From NCBI GenBank assembly GCA_947501555.1, contig CANMWG010000002.1:715047-779046 (forward strand): DNA of 64,000 nucleotides, written 5' to 3'. Made by a program: the position numbers and the translations under genes. Positions within the stretch are counted from its first letter, which is position 1; each line of letters opens with the position of its first letter. The DNA comes from an uncultured Paracoccaceae bacterium. GTDB lineage: Bacteria; Pseudomonadota; Alphaproteobacteria; Rhodobacterales; Rhodobacteraceae. Under the pieces are notes generated by a model. That model did not search any database. It worked only from the letters and a program-made list of their open reading frames with translations, and was not told the DNA's origin. This document shows, one piece after another, positions 63,889 through 64,000 of this stretch.

Positions 63889-64000
63889 GGTTCTGTCGCA
63901 AATATCTGTGAATTTGGCAGGTCGGCAATGTTGTGTTAAGCGCAGGCTTCTGATTTTGAATGCGAATGCTCAAACATGACGATTGATTTTGAGGGCAGCC
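63889..64000. mobile_element. Possible left end of an insertion sequence (IS6-like), cut by the window edge
   Basis: GGTTCTGTCGCAAATA at 63889 resembles the terminal inverted repeats of IS6-family elements, which run like GGTTCTGTTGCAAA. A reading frame on the minus strand enters from the right edge and stops at 63970-63972 (last residues AALKINRHV), as a transposase tail would. The second end is outside the window, so this is tentative. It lies 124 bp after the tRNA gene. Confidence 0.35.

Noticed and set aside
1..64000. CRISPR array, prophage, rRNA operon or replication origin
   Set aside because: No regularly spaced repeats with spacers, no phage structural genes, no rRNA and no dnaA/repABC-like genes were seen.

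Overview
The window reads as chromosomal DNA of a marine alphaproteobacterium of the order Rhodobacterales (Roseobacter group, something like Loktanella, Yoonia or Octadecabacter). This is inferred from gene content and gene style: an hmuRSTUV-exbBD-tonB haem locus, a 929-residue AcnB, a transglutaminase/ATP-grasp/alpha-E/Anbu locus, Hint-domain secreted proteins, an NDUFA9-like epimerase and moderate-to-high GC. I cannot name the species. Genes are packed tightly with many 4-nt start/stop overlaps, and I recognise no transcriptional regulator anywhere in the 64 kb.

Layout. 1-8.2 kb: a frameshifted Asp/Glu-racemase-family gene, a ureohydrolase (agmatinase family), a polyamine-type ABC transporter with a cupin gene set between its two permease genes, a DUF1989 protein and a convergent glycine-amidinotransferase-like enzyme. 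Together these look like uptake and turnover of a guanidino or amine compound. 8.4-19.3 kb: two unrecognised proteins, a siderophore-interacting ferric reductase, then haem receptor, haem-degrading factor, haem ABC transporter, two small unrecognised proteins and ExbB-ExbD-ExbD-TonB: a complete haem acquisition unit with its own energiser. 19.4-22.9 kb: aconitase B and a cell-wall hydrolase lipoprotein.

22.9-32.5 kb: the Anbu locus. It has a transglutaminase-DUF2126 protein, an ATP-grasp/alpha-E fusion, a second transglutaminase, an orphan Imm11-like gene, the proteasome-like Anbu peptidase, a 262-bp MITE and a third transglutaminase. The MITE sits exactly in the stop codon of the third transglutaminase and changed it from TAA to TAG. 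32.5-35 kb: panC-panB and a PagL-like beta-barrel. 35.4-41.7 kb: a peptide ABC transporter operon (binding protein, GNAT acetyltransferase, two permeases, fused double ATPase) followed by a P1-family self-processing aminopeptidase. 41.7-49.5 kb: a membrane haem/redox protein with a Tat-exported partner, a Nudix hydrolase, an unknown protein, an EamA transporter, a fatty-acid desaturase and a GST-QueG-sugar dehydrogenase operon.

49.6-54 kb: two Hint-domain proteins on either side of mtgA, and a DUF481-type outer-membrane protein with a clear terminator. 54-61.5 kb: glutamate synthase operon gltD-orf-orf-gltB, with two tandem secreted paralogues between the two subunit genes. 61.7-64 kb: uppP, an NDUFA9-like epimerase, tRNA-Leu(CAG) and, at the right edge, what may be the end of an insertion sequence.

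The most unusual items are the guanidino-type cluster, the Anbu locus with an embedded immunity-like gene, the MITE that rewrote a stop codon, a 51-bp repeat with three equally spaced TGTAC motifs found both inside a coding region and next to gltD, and the secreted paralogue pair inside gltDB.
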